This document shows positions 46,426 to 55,541 of a DNA stretch of 64,000 nt, in pieces; the stretch's first letter is position 1, and the number at the start of each line of letters is the position of its first letter. Position numbers and translations under genes: made by a program. The notes under the pieces were generated by a model. The model did not search any database and was not told the origin of the DNA. It saw nothing but the letters and a program-made list of their open reading frames with translations. This DNA comes from Deltaproteobacteria bacterium (lineage in GTDB: Bacteria; Desulfobacterota; Desulfuromonadia; Geobacterales; Geobacteraceae): NCBI GenBank assembly GCA_009668975.1, contig SBEG01000009.1, forward strand, positions 64,182 to 128,181. Reading direction: 5' to 3'.

Positions 46426-47085
46426 ATGATCTCGAGGAGCCGAAGACGAGCCAGCGCAGGGAGGGCCTTGATAGGGAATGGGAATAACCGGGGCTTTACC
46501 CTGCTCGAGTTGCTGGTTGCGCTGGTCCTGCTGGTTCTGCTCAGCGGTGCCCTCTACGGGACCTACTTTTCCGTGATGCGGGGGAGCGAAGCGGCGCGGG
46601 AACGGACCGAACCGCTTCGGGATGCGCGAGTCGCAATCGATCTGTTGCGGCGTGAGCTGGCCGCGGCTTTTTATACTACCACGAATAAACGGCTGCATTT
46701 TATCGTTGAAGACCGCGATATCTTTGGCAAACCGGCTTCGATTCTCGACTTTACGGCCTTTACCGTCCCAAAGTCCGGTTCTGTACCGTCTTCCGATGTC
46801 ATGGCCGTTCGCTATCGGCCGGTGGAAAAAGAAGGGCAGAAAATGATCCTTTCCAGGCAGACGCAGGATTTCTACCTGGACAGCAAACCTCTTGCCTATC
46901 CGCTAACGGAACAGATTGAGGGCTTCCTTGTCGAATGTTATGACGGAAATCAATGGGTAAAAAGCTGGGACACTACGTTGAATACCGGCCTGCCGAAGGC
47001 CGTTCGGGTAACTCTGCTGGTTCAGGGGAGCGACAAACCGGTTGGCTTCACGGCAATCGTGGTTCCGCGTCTGGCGGGCTCGTGA
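46426..47085 (+). CDS. gspJ: Minor pseudopilin GspJ
   Basis: 219 residues from ATG 46426. The prepilin signal GNGNNRG is cut before FTLLELLVALVLLVLLSG. The start is unsettled: a TTG at 46372 overlaps the gspI end by 29 nt and has GGAG 11 nt upstream, while the ATG at 46426 has no well-spaced ribosome binding site. Either gives a leader longer than the family average. The globular part includes RDARVAIDLLRRELAAAFY and the late segment PKAVRVTLLVQG. It ends in GTGA overlap with gspK. Confidence 0.85.
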   Translation: MISRSRRRASAGRALIGNGNNRGFTLLELLVALVLLVLLSGALYGTYFSVMRGSEAARERTEPLRDARVAIDLLRRELAAAFYTTTNKRLHFIVEDRDIFGKPASILDFTAFTVPKSGSVPSSDVMAVRYRPVEKEGQKMILSRQTQDFYLDSKPLAYPLTEQIEGFLVECYDGNQWVKSWDTTLNTGLPKAVRVTLLVQGSDKPVGFTAIVVPRLAGS

Positions 47086-48008
47086 AGGGCGAACGGGGCT
47101 TCGCCCTGGTGATTACCCTGATCATTACTGCTCTCCTGGTTGCGGTAACCACCGAGTTCATACACGAGGTCTTTGTGGAAACCTCCCTGCGGCATGGTTA
47201 TGAGGATGCCCAGCAGGCGAGTCTGCTGGCCGAGTCAGGCGTGCAGGGCGGGATCAAGGTTCTCAAGCTGGCCTTGGCTTCTCAGGGGTACACCTCTGCC
47301 CTTGATGGCTGGGCCGCTCCCCAGGTGTTCCAGGACGAAAAGGGCTCGCTCCAGATCAGTATCAGCGAGGAAAGCGCTAAACTTGATATCAACTCGATCG
47401 TCTTTCCGAACGGCACACTCAATGAGGACTATTACGGAATTGCCGAGCGCCTGCTGGAAAAGCTTGAGCTTCCCATGGATCTGGTAGATGCCGTTGCCGA
47501 CTGGATCGACAGCGATGATTCGACTCGGGCCGGCGGTGCGGAAAGCCCCTTTTACCAAGCCTTGTCGCCTTCCTACGTGGCCAAGAGCGCTCCCTTGGAG
47601 ACTTATGAAGAGTTGAGGATGGTTTCGGGTTTCAACGAGACAATTCTCAGGAAGCTGCATCCCTATGTAACGGTCTATCCAGAGTCCAGGGGTGCGCCTT
47701 ATTCCAAGGTTAACATCAATACTGCTTCTGAGGAGTTGCTTGCAACCCTTGACGAGCAGATGACTGATGACCTGGCAGGGCGTATTATCGCATATCGGAA
47801 ACAGACACCCATCAAGACACCATCGGAGCTTACCCAGATTGCGGGGATGGAGTCGATCGGGATTGCCGTCCAGGGCAAAATATCGGTAAAGGGAACGGTA
47901 TTCCGAATTCAGTCCCGTGCGCAAGTCAAGGATACCGTTCGAATCATTGAAGCGGTAGTCCGCGTTGACGGCACAAATTCTACGCTGCTGTACTGGAGAG
48001 AATTGTAA
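47082..48008 (+). CDS. gspK: Minor pseudopilin GspK
   Basis: 308 residues, the largest pseudopilin and the tip subunit that caps the pseudopilus. It starts at GTG 47082 within the gspJ stop, giving the leader VKGERG and then FALVITLIITALLVAVTTEF. A frame opening at 46953 is rejected because it lies within gspJ and delays the leader by 43 residues. K-type features are EESAKLDINSIVF, LVDAVADWIDSDDST and the helix-hairpin-helix-like region SKVNINTASEELLATL. The T-A-A-T-G junction leads into gspL. Confidence 0.9.
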   Translation: MKGERGFALVITLIITALLVAVTTEFIHEVFVETSLRHGYEDAQQASLLAESGVQGGIKVLKLALASQGYTSALDGWAAPQVFQDEKGSLQISISEESAKLDINSIVFPNGTLNEDYYGIAERLLEKLELPMDLVDAVADWIDSDDSTRAGGAESPFYQALSPSYVAKSAPLETYEELRMVSGFNETILRKLHPYVTVYPESRGAPYSKVNINTASEELLATLDEQMTDDLAGRIIAYRKQTPIKTPSELTQIAGMESIGIAVQGKISVKGTVFRIQSRAQVKDTVRIIEAVVRVDGTNSTLLYWREL

Positions 48009-49330
48009 TGGAACTGCTGATTATTGAAGCCGGACGTCGTTCCGTCGGACTGGTGCGATTCCTGAAGAAAGGGGGAGCGGTCTTTTTTCAGGGGGACAAA
48101 CGCAAGAGTCTCGATGATGATACTTCTCTTTCTGCGTTATTGCAGGATTTAGCCGTGGAGGAAGCAGGGGGCTGCAAGGTATTCCTTTCCCTGGACGCGG
48201 AACAGATCTTTTTCCGCGAACTGCACCTCCCGATTTCTGATCGACGGAAACAGCGCGAGGTTCTGCCCCTGGAACTGAAGGGGGAAACCGCAATCGACGT
48301 GGAAAAACTGATTTTTGATGCTCTGCCCCTCGGCGGTGGAAAGGTCATGGCAATCTGGGCTGTGGAGGCGGATCTCACGGAAAAAATCGCCTCCCTGCGC
48401 GAAGCGGGTCTGGAGCCCCAGGTTGTCGGTTCTTCCCTGTTCCATTGGCAGCAGCTGATTCCGGAGTCGGTTGGTGATGCCGCCGTGGCACTTTCAGACG
48501 GATTTTCCCTGGCGGTTTATTGCCAGCGAAAACCGCTTCTCTTTCGTTCCCTGGTGGACGGCAATTTCCTCGAGGAAATTGCCAGAACGCTGGTGCTTCT
48601 GGAAGCGGGTAAGGGCGTCCAGGTCGAACGAGTTCTGCTCCATGGTTCCGCGGCTACTTCCGCGCAGGACAGTCAGACCGGCCGGATTGTCTTTACTCAA
48701 TTACCGGTCAGCGGTGCTCTTGCCGAAGCATTTCCCTGTGACAGCATGGCCGTTGAAAATGCCGGAGCATGGGCGCTGGCCACGGAGTCGCTACGAGGCG
48801 AACCAATCAACTTCAGGCAGGGAAAGATTGCCTATACCGCGGGCAGGGATCGGTTAAAGAAGAAACTTCGCCTCACCGCCATTCTTGCTGCGGTCTTTCT
48901 GGTCCTGCTCCTGGTGGAAACCGGTTTGCGCTACTATTTCGTCAGAACCGATCTCTCTTCCCTTGACGCATCCATCCACCAGATCTACCGCGAGGTTTTC
49001 CCGAATAGAACGAAAGCTGTTGATGAAGTCGCTGAAGTGAAATCTGAAATCCGCAATCTCGGCGGAGCGACTGCTTCCCAGGAGATCCTTCAGGCGTTGA
49101 ATGGGGTGGCCAAGGCGAAGACCGACGATATTCTGGCCATTTATGAAGCTGAGGTTGATTCCGGCCAAATTCTGCTCAAGGGTGATGCCCGCTCGTTTAA
49201 TGCCGCAAACAACTTCAAGTCCCGGCTGGACCCGTTGTTTGCCGCCGCCAAGATGGATGAGGTCAAATCCCGCCCGGATGGAAGCGTTACCTTTACTTTC
49301 CGGGGAACTCTGCAGGAGGGGGAGAAATGA
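48008..49330 (+). CDS. gspL: Type II secretion system protein GspL
   Basis: 440 residues. Cytoplasmic actin-like (ASKHA) domain over about residues 1-280, a single membrane helix near 288-308 (LRLTAILAAVFLVLLLVETG), and a periplasmic ferredoxin-like domain that pairs with GspM. It recruits GspE to the membrane. Sequence identity is inferred from position and topology as well as the first-domain segment RRSVGLVRFLKKGGAVFF, since GspL proteins diverge widely. It overlaps gspK by 1 nt and gspM by 4 nt. Confidence 0.85.
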   Translation: MELLIIEAGRRSVGLVRFLKKGGAVFFQGDKRKSLDDDTSLSALLQDLAVEEAGGCKVFLSLDAEQIFFRELHLPISDRRKQREVLPLELKGETAIDVEKLIFDALPLGGGKVMAIWAVEADLTEKIASLREAGLEPQVVGSSLFHWQQLIPESVGDAAVALSDGFSLAVYCQRKPLLFRSLVDGNFLEEIARTLVLLEAGKGVQVERVLLHGSAATSAQDSQTGRIVFTQLPVSGALAEAFPCDSMAVENAGAWALATESLRGEPINFRQGKIAYTAGRDRLKKKLRLTAILAAVFLVLLLVETGLRYYFVRTDLSSLDASIHQIYREVFPNRTKAVDEVAEVKSEIRNLGGATASQEILQALNGVAKAKTDDILAIYEAEVDSGQILLKGDARSFNAANNFKSRLDPLFAAAKMDEVKSRPDGSVTFTFRGTLQEGEK

Positions 49331-49878
49331 AGAAATATCTCGAACTTCTGAAAGAGCGGTATGATTCACTGGACCAGAGAACCCGTTTGCAGTGGGGGAT
49401 CGGCATTGCCCTGATTCTCCTTGTTATCATCCTTTTCACTACTCTGAACGGACGAATTTCCGCCTTGGAGAAGAAGCGGAAAGCCCGCGAGAACGAACTT
49501 GTGGAGATGATGACCCTCAAGCAGCGTTTCCTGACGGCAAAACTCTCCTCGCAACGATTTGCCGGTCGATTGGCAGGTGTCCGGGCCGATGACTCACCGG
49601 CAAAGATTATTGAAGAAATTGGCATCAAGGGGAAATCGAGCAAGATAACTCCCTTGAAAAGCGAAGAACGAGGCGGGTTCACCGAAGATTCCGCGGAAGT
49701 GAAGCTGGATGGCCTGACCCTGAATGAAGCCGTCAATCTGTTGTATCGCCTTGAAAAAGGATCGCGACCGGTGCTGGTCAAAAAAGCCAACCTCAAAACC
49801 CGTTTTGATGACCCGGCACTTCTGGATCTTACCCTGACTATCGCGCTGTTGAAGCCGGCTCCAAAGGGCCCGAGATGA
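49327..49878 (+). CDS. gspM: Type II secretion system protein GspM
   Basis: 183 residues. A short cytoplasmic start (MKKYLELLKERYDSLDQRTR), one membrane helix at about residues 25-42 (GIGIALILLVIILFTTL), a coiled-coil stretch and a small periplasmic domain (VKLDGLTLNEAVNLLYRLEK). The topology and the location between gspL and gspN define it. It overlaps both neighbours in ATGA. Confidence 0.85.
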   Translation: MKKYLELLKERYDSLDQRTRLQWGIGIALILLVIILFTTLNGRISALEKKRKARENELVEMMTLKQRFLTAKLSSQRFAGRLAGVRADDSPAKIIEEIGIKGKSSKITPLKSEERGGFTEDSAEVKLDGLTLNEAVNLLYRLEKGSRPVLVKKANLKTRFDDPALLDLTLTIALLKPAPKGPR

Positions 49879-50714
49879 AGCGTCGTTCGTTACCTCTCCT
49901 GATTGCCGTAAGTATCCTATCGCTTTTCCTGCTCCTTGTACTTACCGTGATCCTTGTTCCTGTTGACGAGGTTAAAGGTGTCGTTACCCGCGCCCTGGCA
50001 CGGGAAGGGTACCTTTTGCAGGCGGAAGAATTCCGTAAGAGCTTCCCCCTTGGCATCGGCGTGACAAATGCCGAGGTGCGTGACGATCGGGGATTGCTTC
50101 TCAAGCTGGATTCGGCAACCTTTCGTCTGAAACTGCTGCCGCTCTGTATCGGAAAGATTGTGCTCGATGCCCATGCGCGGATTCGGGATGGTGAGGTGTC
50201 GGTGAGCTACCAACCCCGCACTTCGCAGATTTCCCTTCATAGCGAAGGCATCCGGCTGCAGGATCTTCCACTGCTGCAGGTGGCTACCGGCGCGAATTTG
50301 CAAGGGGAGCTCTTCCTGGATGGTTCTTTCAGCGGCAGGGGCACCGCTCTGCACGGTGATCTGCGGATGGAAATCAAACGGGCGGAATTTAGCGGGATCA
50401 AGGTGAGTGACATGCCGCTTCCCGATGCTTCATACGAAACCATCCGCGGGATGTTCCGCGCTGCAGGCGGTACGGGAAATCTTGAAAGCCTGACCTTTCA
50501 GGGTGATGGAATATATATCCGGCTGAAGGGTACCCTGGCCATGGCCAAATCCGTGGGGGCCGCCCCGCTCAATCTGACCATCGAACTGATGCCGAAACCG
50601 GATTTCCTCGAAAAGCAGAAACTGGTCTTCCTGCTCCTTGCAAAATATCAGAAAAGTCCCGGTTCCTACCAGATTCCCGTTACCGGGACGCTGCTGAGTC
50701 CCGTTATCCGCTAA
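49875..50714 (+). CDS. gspN: Type II secretion system protein GspN
   Basis: 279 residues. An N-terminal membrane anchor (LPLLIAVSILSLFLLLVLTV) precedes a periplasmic beta-rich region with AsmA-like strands (LKLDSATFRLKLLPLCIGKI, GELFLDGSFSGRGTALHGDL). This is the long GspN type that terminates gsp operons in deltaproteobacteria; its role is accessory and not well defined. The gsp run ends here: no prepilin peptidase (GspO/PilD) gene follows, so it must be encoded elsewhere. Confidence 0.82.
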   Translation: MKRRSLPLLIAVSILSLFLLLVLTVILVPVDEVKGVVTRALAREGYLLQAEEFRKSFPLGIGVTNAEVRDDRGLLLKLDSATFRLKLLPLCIGKIVLDAHARIRDGEVSVSYQPRTSQISLHSEGIRLQDLPLLQVATGANLQGELFLDGSFSGRGTALHGDLRMEIKRAEFSGIKVSDMPLPDASYETIRGMFRAAGGTGNLESLTFQGDGIYIRLKGTLAMAKSVGAAPLNLTIELMPKPDFLEKQKLVFLLLAKYQKSPGSYQIPVTGTLLSPVIR

Positions 50715-50787
50715 ACACATTTCCGCTAGCACGCTCTATCCTTAACACCATCCTATTGCCGCACAGCTCCATTATCTTGTCGCGATG

Positions 50788-52068
50788 TCAGTCCGAAGGT
50801 ACCCTGAGGGTATTTTTGTTTTTCAGGGTTAAAAGCGTCTGCACCCGCTCCACAACCTGCGGGTGGGAGTAGTAGACCGCCGCGTAGAGGGGATGAGGGT
50901 GAAGGTTGGAGAGGTTGTCGCGGCTCATCTTGACCAGCGCTGAGGCAAGTGCTTCGGGCGTTGCGGAGAGGTCTGCGGCAAAGCGGTCGGCTTGCCGCTC
51001 CTGTATTCTGGAAACCCAGTTGCCAAGGGGCGCAAAAACCGTTAGGGGCAGGGAAAAGAGAAAGCCGAGGAGGACCAACTGGGCCGGGAACGATGCCTGT
51101 TCCAGGTCGAAGAGTGCTGGAAGGCTGCCCTGGTTCAGCAGGTAAAAAGCAGCGAAACAGCTGAACAGAGTCACTGCTTCGGTTGCGGCGAGGCGTTTCA
51201 GGATATGGTGTCTCTTCCAGTGGCCTGCCTCATGGGCAAGAACCGCAAGAATCTCCGGAGTGTCAAGGCGCTCCAGCAATGTGTCGTAGAGGACAATGCG
51301 TTTTACCTTGCCGATGCCGCTGAAATACGCGTTCGAGTGTTTGCTGCGGCGCGAGGCATCCATTTGCAGCACGTTACGAACCTCCAGACCCGCTTTGCCC
51401 ATGAGGGACTGGATTGCCTCCTTCAACTCCGCGGAATGAAGCGGCTCGAATTTGGAAAATAGCGGCTCGATCACCATGGGTGACAGATAGATGAGTGACA
51501 GGGAGACGACTGTGAGGAATGCCCAAACCCAGAGCCACCAGTTCTGCGGACTGGCCAGGATCAAGGCAAAGGCTCCGGCCACCAGAAGCGAGATCAGCAG
51601 CAGGCTCAACAGGGTCGATTTGGCAAAGTCGCACAGCCAGGTGGCCGGTGTCATGGTGTTGAACCCATAACGGTTTTCCAGGATGAAATTCCGGTAAAGG
51701 CTGAACGGAATTTCGAGAATGGTTTGCACCAGGTGCAGTAAAATGAAAAACAGGATCCCCTGAAGGATAAAGGAAAGTGAGAGAGAGGTGACCCAGCGGT
51801 CATAGATTTCAATAAAACCGCAGAACAGAAACAGGCTGACCAGGAGGGTGCCGAAGAGGGATTCGGCAAGTGATAGGCGGTTATTTGCTATGGTATATTC
51901 CGCGGACTTCCGGAGCGTTTCCGGACTAAGGCTTTCTTCGAACCCAGGTGGTACGTCCGCGCTGTGGCGTTTGAGATGTTTGAGATTTATCCAGGCAAGG
52001 GCGAATTCACTTGCCTGGATAAAAAGATACACGAGAAGAAGGGTAGTTTTCATGGTTTCTGCGGTCAT
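50788..52068 (-). CDS. Membrane M48-family (Ste24-type) zinc metalloprotease
   Basis: 426 residues. The N-terminal half has about five membrane helices, including SLFGTLLVSLFLFCGF and LLSLLLISLLVAGAFALILA, like the CAAX-protease-1 N-terminal domain. The HExxH zinc site is VLAHEAGHWKRHH near residue 275, followed by two more membrane helices and the late segment RIQERQADRFAADLS, which supplies the third ligand Glu. Bacterial homologues act in membrane protein quality control. It lies 15 nt after the cytochrome lipoprotein gene in the same direction. The ATG at 52068 has no clear ribosome binding site; the ATG at 52053 is possible. Confidence 0.88.
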   Translation of the reverse strand: MTAETMKTTLLLVYLFIQASEFALAWINLKHLKRHSADVPPGFEESLSPETLRKSAEYTIANNRLSLAESLFGTLLVSLFLFCGFIEIYDRWVTSLSLSFILQGILFFILLHLVQTILEIPFSLYRNFILENRYGFNTMTPATWLCDFAKSTLLSLLLISLLVAGAFALILASPQNWWLWVWAFLTVVSLSLIYLSPMVIEPLFSKFEPLHSAELKEAIQSLMGKAGLEVRNVLQMDASRRSKHSNAYFSGIGKVKRIVLYDTLLERLDTPEILAVLAHEAGHWKRHHILKRLAATEAVTLFSCFAAFYLLNQGSLPALFDLEQASFPAQLVLLGFLFSLPLTVFAPLGNWVSRIQERQADRFAADLSATPEALASALVKMSRDNLSNLHPHPLYAAVYYSHPQVVERVQTLLTLKNKNTLRVPSD

Positions 52069-52083
52069 ACCGCTGGAGGAAAA

Positions 52084-52401
52084 CTACTTGAAGGTTTTTA
52101 AAACATAGCTGCCGATGCGCAGTGCTTCTTTTTCGGGAATCATTGCCTCGGTGTACCTAGGCATTCCCGGTCCCGGATTTCGCAATTTATCCACGATATC
52201 TTCCGGGGTATTGATCATGTTTTTCTGAAGATCGGCGGTTTTCAGGGTTTTTGCCGGGTTGATCGTGTTTGACCCCCCGGGGTGACAGCCGGCGCAGTGG
52301 AGGGCGTACAGGTTTTCTCCCGAGCTGTCACTGCAGCCGGTGAGAAATGCGGGAACGAGAACGGTCAGTGCGAAGAGGAAGAATGGCAGAAGTTTTTTCA
52401 T
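52084..52401 (-). CDS. Monohaem c-type cytochrome lipoprotein
   Basis: 105 residues. The signal peptide ends in the lipobox FLTGC (Cys about 23). LHCAGCHPGG supplies the CxxCH haem site. Near the C-terminus NPGPGMPRYTEAMIP offers a methionine as the distal haem ligand. It is the size and fold of cytochrome c6/c553 types, lipid-anchored here. Redox partners are unknown. It sits between bamD and the M48 protease gene and is likely co-transcribed with both. Its haem would be attached by the system II machinery at the window start. Confidence 0.88.
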   Translation of the reverse strand: MKKLLPFFLFALTVLVPAFLTGCSDSSGENLYALHCAGCHPGGSNTINPAKTLKTADLQKNMINTPEDIVDKLRNPGPGMPRYTEAMIPEKEALRIGSYVLKTFK

Positions 52402-52445
52402 GGATTCACCTCCAGATAGCAGAAATGAGCGAATGACTTTGAGTG

Positions 52446-53180
52446 TCAGGAGTTACTGCTCAAAATCTGTTTCGCGTTATCAGCAAACTCGCTCTTTGGA
52501 TATTCCGCAACAAGCCGGTTCAGCGACTCTTTTGCTTTGTCTAGGTTTCCCGTATTGAGGTAGGCTTTGCCGAGATAGAAGAGAGCTTCGTCAGAGCGAG
52601 GCGTTCCCGGATATTTTTGCAGCGCGTCTTCGAAGCGGCCAATGGCAGCCTCGTATTTGTCGGTGCGGAAATAAAACCTGCCAACGTACATTTCGTAGGC
52701 TGCCTGTCTGGCTTTTCCTTCCGCAAGTTTTTCACGCACCTTGTCCGTCATGTCGGAGCCGGGATATTCCTGGAGGAATAATTCGAACAGGGTTACGGAA
52801 TTTTTGACCGGTGTCTGATCAACATCAATTTTGGTGACCTGGTTGAAATTGCTCATGCCCTGCATATAGAGAGCATAGGGGGCTTTCGGATTCTTCGGGT
52901 GGAGCTTGCGAAAGTTTTCGTACTCCGCTGCCGACTCAATGTACTGCTTATCGTAGTAGAGCGCGTCGGCAAGCTTCAGCTCCACGGCTGTTCTGAGCAG
53001 CGGCGAGGTGGTGGTATCCTTTGCTTTTTTCCATTTTTCTGCTGCCGCTTCATATTTTTTCTTTGCATACAGATTTTCGCCCTGTTTGAACAAGGTTTCC
53101 GGCGGCAGTTTCAGCTTGCTGTTGGCGCAGGAAGTGGCAAGCACCAAAATGGTGAGAGCGAGCGCGAATCTTTGAAACAT
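52446..53180 (-). CDS. bamD: Outer-membrane protein assembly factor BamD
   Basis: 244 residues. A lipoprotein with lipobox ATSC (Cys about 18) and five tetratricopeptide-like repeats: LFKQGENLYAKKKYEAAAEK, YIESAAEYENFRKLHPKNPK, SVTLFELFLQEYPGSDM, RFYFRTDKYEAAIGRFEDAL and NTGNLDKAKESLNRLVAEYP. It belongs to the BAM complex that inserts beta-barrel proteins. AAGGAG precedes the ATG, and a promoter-like TTGACA lies 75-80 nt upstream (53255-53260). It is followed by the cytochrome gene 44 nt away. Confidence 0.9.
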   Translation of the reverse strand: MFQRFALALTILVLATSCANSKLKLPPETLFKQGENLYAKKKYEAAAEKWKKAKDTTTSPLLRTAVELKLADALYYDKQYIESAAEYENFRKLHPKNPKAPYALYMQGMSNFNQVTKIDVDQTPVKNSVTLFELFLQEYPGSDMTDKVREKLAEGKARQAAYEMYVGRFYFRTDKYEAAIGRFEDALQKYPGTPRSDEALFYLGKAYLNTGNLDKAKESLNRLVAEYPKSEFADNAKQILSSNS

Positions 53181-53231
53181 ACAAGCTCCTTATCATTTCA
53201 TGATACGGCTAATGTCAGTGTAGTAACTCTT

Positions 53232-53260
53232 GTAGTAGAGAAAAAGCGCCCATTTGTCAA
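53232..53260 (-). promoter_or_regulatory. Possible promoter of bamD
   Basis: Minus-strand TTGACA at 53255-53260 is consensus-perfect. The candidate -10 TACTAC at 53232-53237 (17-nt spacer) matches only half the consensus. It lies in the 141-nt gap between typA and bamD. Confidence 0.35.
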
Positions 53261-53321
53261 TGCAAAGTTGCCGGTTGAAAGTATAGCGGAAACAGGGCGC
53301 TTTACCACTTTCAGGGTATAT

Positions 53322-55124
53322 TTAACGCGAAGGACGCTTTCTCTTGGTCGGGTCGAGTTCCTTTTTCCGCAGTCTGATCGAGGTGGGCGTAATTTCGACC
53401 AATTCATCATCATCGATGAACTCGAGGGCCTGCTCCAGCGTTAATACGCGTGGAGGGGTCAGCTTGATGGCGTCATCGGAACCCGAGGCTCTGACGTTTG
53501 AGAGCTTTTTGCCTTTGCAGGGATTGACGTCCAGATCATTGTCTTTGGCGTGCTGGCCGATGATCATGCCTCCGTAGACTTCCGTCCCCGGGCCGATGAA
53601 GAGCACTCCGCGCGGTTGCAGGGCGTCCAGAGAGTAGGCGGTAGTTTCACCCTGTTCCATGGCGATCAAAACTCCGTTCTTCCGTCCGGGAATGTCGCCT
53701 TTGTAGGGTGCATAGCCGTGGAAGGTGTGGGTCAGGATGCCGGTGCCGCGGGTTTCGGTGAGCACTTCGCCCCGCAGGCCGATCAAGCCTCGCGCCGGGA
53801 CCAGAAACTCGAGACGGATGACTTCGCCGAGTTGGTGCATGGCGACCATTTCGCCTTTGCGCGGTCCCATCTTTTCGATAATGGTTCCCTGGTGCTCAGC
53901 GGGGACATCGACTACCAGGTATTCGATCGGTTCCTGTTTTTGTCCGTCCATGTGGCGCAGGATAACTTCCGGCTTGGAAACCGCCATTTCAAAGCCTTCG
54001 CGGCGCATGTTCTCGATCAGAATGGACAGGTGCAGTTCGCCACGTCCGGAAACGAGAAAGGTGTCCGGATTATCAGTATCCTCGATGCGCAGGGAGACGT
54101 TGGTGCGAAGTTCCCGGTCAAGACGCTCCCGGATGTTCCGCGATGTTACCAGCTTGCCCTCGCGACCGGCAAACGGGGCGTTATTGACGATGAAATTCAT
54201 GGAAATTGTCGGTTCGTCAATGGAAACATAGGGGAGGGGACTGGGTGATTCCGCGTCTGCGATGGTCTCGCCGATCCCGACTTCATCAAATCCGGCTATC
54301 GTCACGATGTCACCAGTAACCGCCTCTGAGATTTCAACCTGCTGCAGACCTTCATAGCCGATCAGTTTCGAGATTCGTCCCCGTTTGATTTCTCCGTTGC
54401 GTTTTACCAGGGAAACCGTTTCTCCTGCGCTGACTTTACCGTTGAAGATCTTGCCTGTGGCGATCCGGCCGATATAATCATTGTAGTCGATATTGGTAAC
54501 CAACATCTGCAGCGGCGCGGACTGGTCCCCTTCCGGTGGCCGGACATTGCTGATAATCATTTGGAAGAGCGGTTCCATCGAATCGGACTCATCGGCAAGC
54601 TCAAGCTTTGCGTAGCCAATTTTGGCGCTCGTATAGGCGATGGCAAAATCAAGCTGTTCATCATTGGCCTGAAGTTCACAGAAAAGGTCAAAGACCATGT
54701 CCACGACTTCCGCGGGACGGGCGCCGGGGCGGTCGATTTTGTTGATGACAACGATTGGCCGCAGGCCAAGATCAAGGGATTTTTTCAGCACGAAACGTGT
54801 TTGCGGCATCGGGCCGTCAAGAGCGTCAACGAGCAGGAGGACGGAGTCGACCATTTTCAGCACGCGCTCCACTTCTCCACCAAAATCGGCGTGGCCCGGT
54901 GTGTCGACGATATTTATCTTGTACTCGCCATGTCTGATGGAGAGGTTTTTGGCGAGGATTGTTATTCCGCGTTCCTTTTCAAGGTCATTGGAGTCCATGA
55001 CCCGCTCGGTAATGACTTCATTATTCCGGAAAACACCCGACTGTTTCAGCAGGGCGTCCACGAGCGTTGTCTTGCCGTGGTCAACGTGGGCGATAATAGC
55101 GATGTTACGAATCTTTTCCTGCAT
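53322..55124 (-). CDS. typA: Translational GTPase TypA/BipA
   Basis: 600 residues. G1 is [15 protein letters not shown] (residues 12-26), G3 is [17 protein letters not shown], and G4 is [13 protein letters not shown]. Domains II and III follow, then the BipA-specific C-terminal domain (from about residue 480). It helps 50S assembly and growth under stress. A 417-nt leader region lies upstream with a terminator-like hairpin. It is transcribed opposite to the downstream receiver gene. Lys/Arg-rich residues end the protein (KRKRPSR). Confidence 0.96.
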   Translation of the reverse strand: MQEKIRNIAIIAHVDHGKTTLVDALLKQSGVFRNNEVITERVMDSNDLEKERGITILAKNLSIRHGEYKINIVDTPGHADFGGEVERVLKMVDSVLLLVDALDGPMPQTRFVLKKSLDLGLRPIVVINKIDRPGARPAEVVDMVFDLFCELQANDEQLDFAIAYTSAKIGYAKLELADESDSMEPLFQMIISNVRPPEGDQSAPLQMLVTNIDYNDYIGRIATGKIFNGKVSAGETVSLVKRNGEIKRGRISKLIGYEGLQQVEISEAVTGDIVTIAGFDEVGIGETIADAESPSPLPYVSIDEPTISMNFIVNNAPFAGREGKLVTSRNIRERLDRELRTNVSLRIEDTDNPDTFLVSGRGELHLSILIENMRREGFEMAVSKPEVILRHMDGQKQEPIEYLVVDVPAEHQGTIIEKMGPRKGEMVAMHQLGEVIRLEFLVPARGLIGLRGEVLTETRGTGILTHTFHGYAPYKGDIPGRKNGVLIAMEQGETTAYSLDALQPRGVLFIGPGTEVYGGMIIGQHAKDNDLDVNPCKGKKLSNVRASGSDDAIKLTPPRVLTLEQALEFIDDDELVEITPTSIRLRKKELDPTKRKRPSR

Positions 55125-55229
55125 GCATCCAACTCCTGTTGTGTAGATATGACGTTAGGCCGTTCTTGTGTCGTTGATAGTGCCGGAGGGTACAATTGTG
55201 ACGGCTGTTCCAAGCTGCTCTCCGTGGAT

Positions 55230-55254
55230 AAAAAAAGACGGGCTATCGCCCGCC
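55230..55254 (-). terminator. Intrinsic-terminator-like hairpin in the typA leader
   Basis: On the minus strand, GGCGGGC (complement of 55248-55254), loop GATA, GCCCGTC (complement of 55237-55243, one GU pair), then seven U (55230-55236). It points toward typA, about 105 nt before its ATG. No annotated gene lies upstream on this strand before 57150, so it is not ending a known gene. The rest of the 417-nt gap (55125-55541) has no supportable gene. Confidence 0.6.
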
Positions 55255-55541
55255 TAATCGAAGCAGTATGCCCATTTGTTTTCGATAAATCAAGGTTTTT
55301 CTCCGGATGGGCGCGTTTCCGCACGGAGTCTGGAGCTGATGTTGCAATACCGGCTAATCACCTTTGGCAGGCAAGCAGTATTTGATTAATCATTGGAGAT
55401 GAAAGATTCCTTTGCTGGGGTGGTAAAATATGATATCTAAAAACCCACGTGTGCATCACGGCACGATTCATCGGCGTTCCGGGTTACTGATCTTTTTCAG
55501 GTCCGGAGCAGTTCAGCGCCAAACAGAAATGGGGAACCTGC

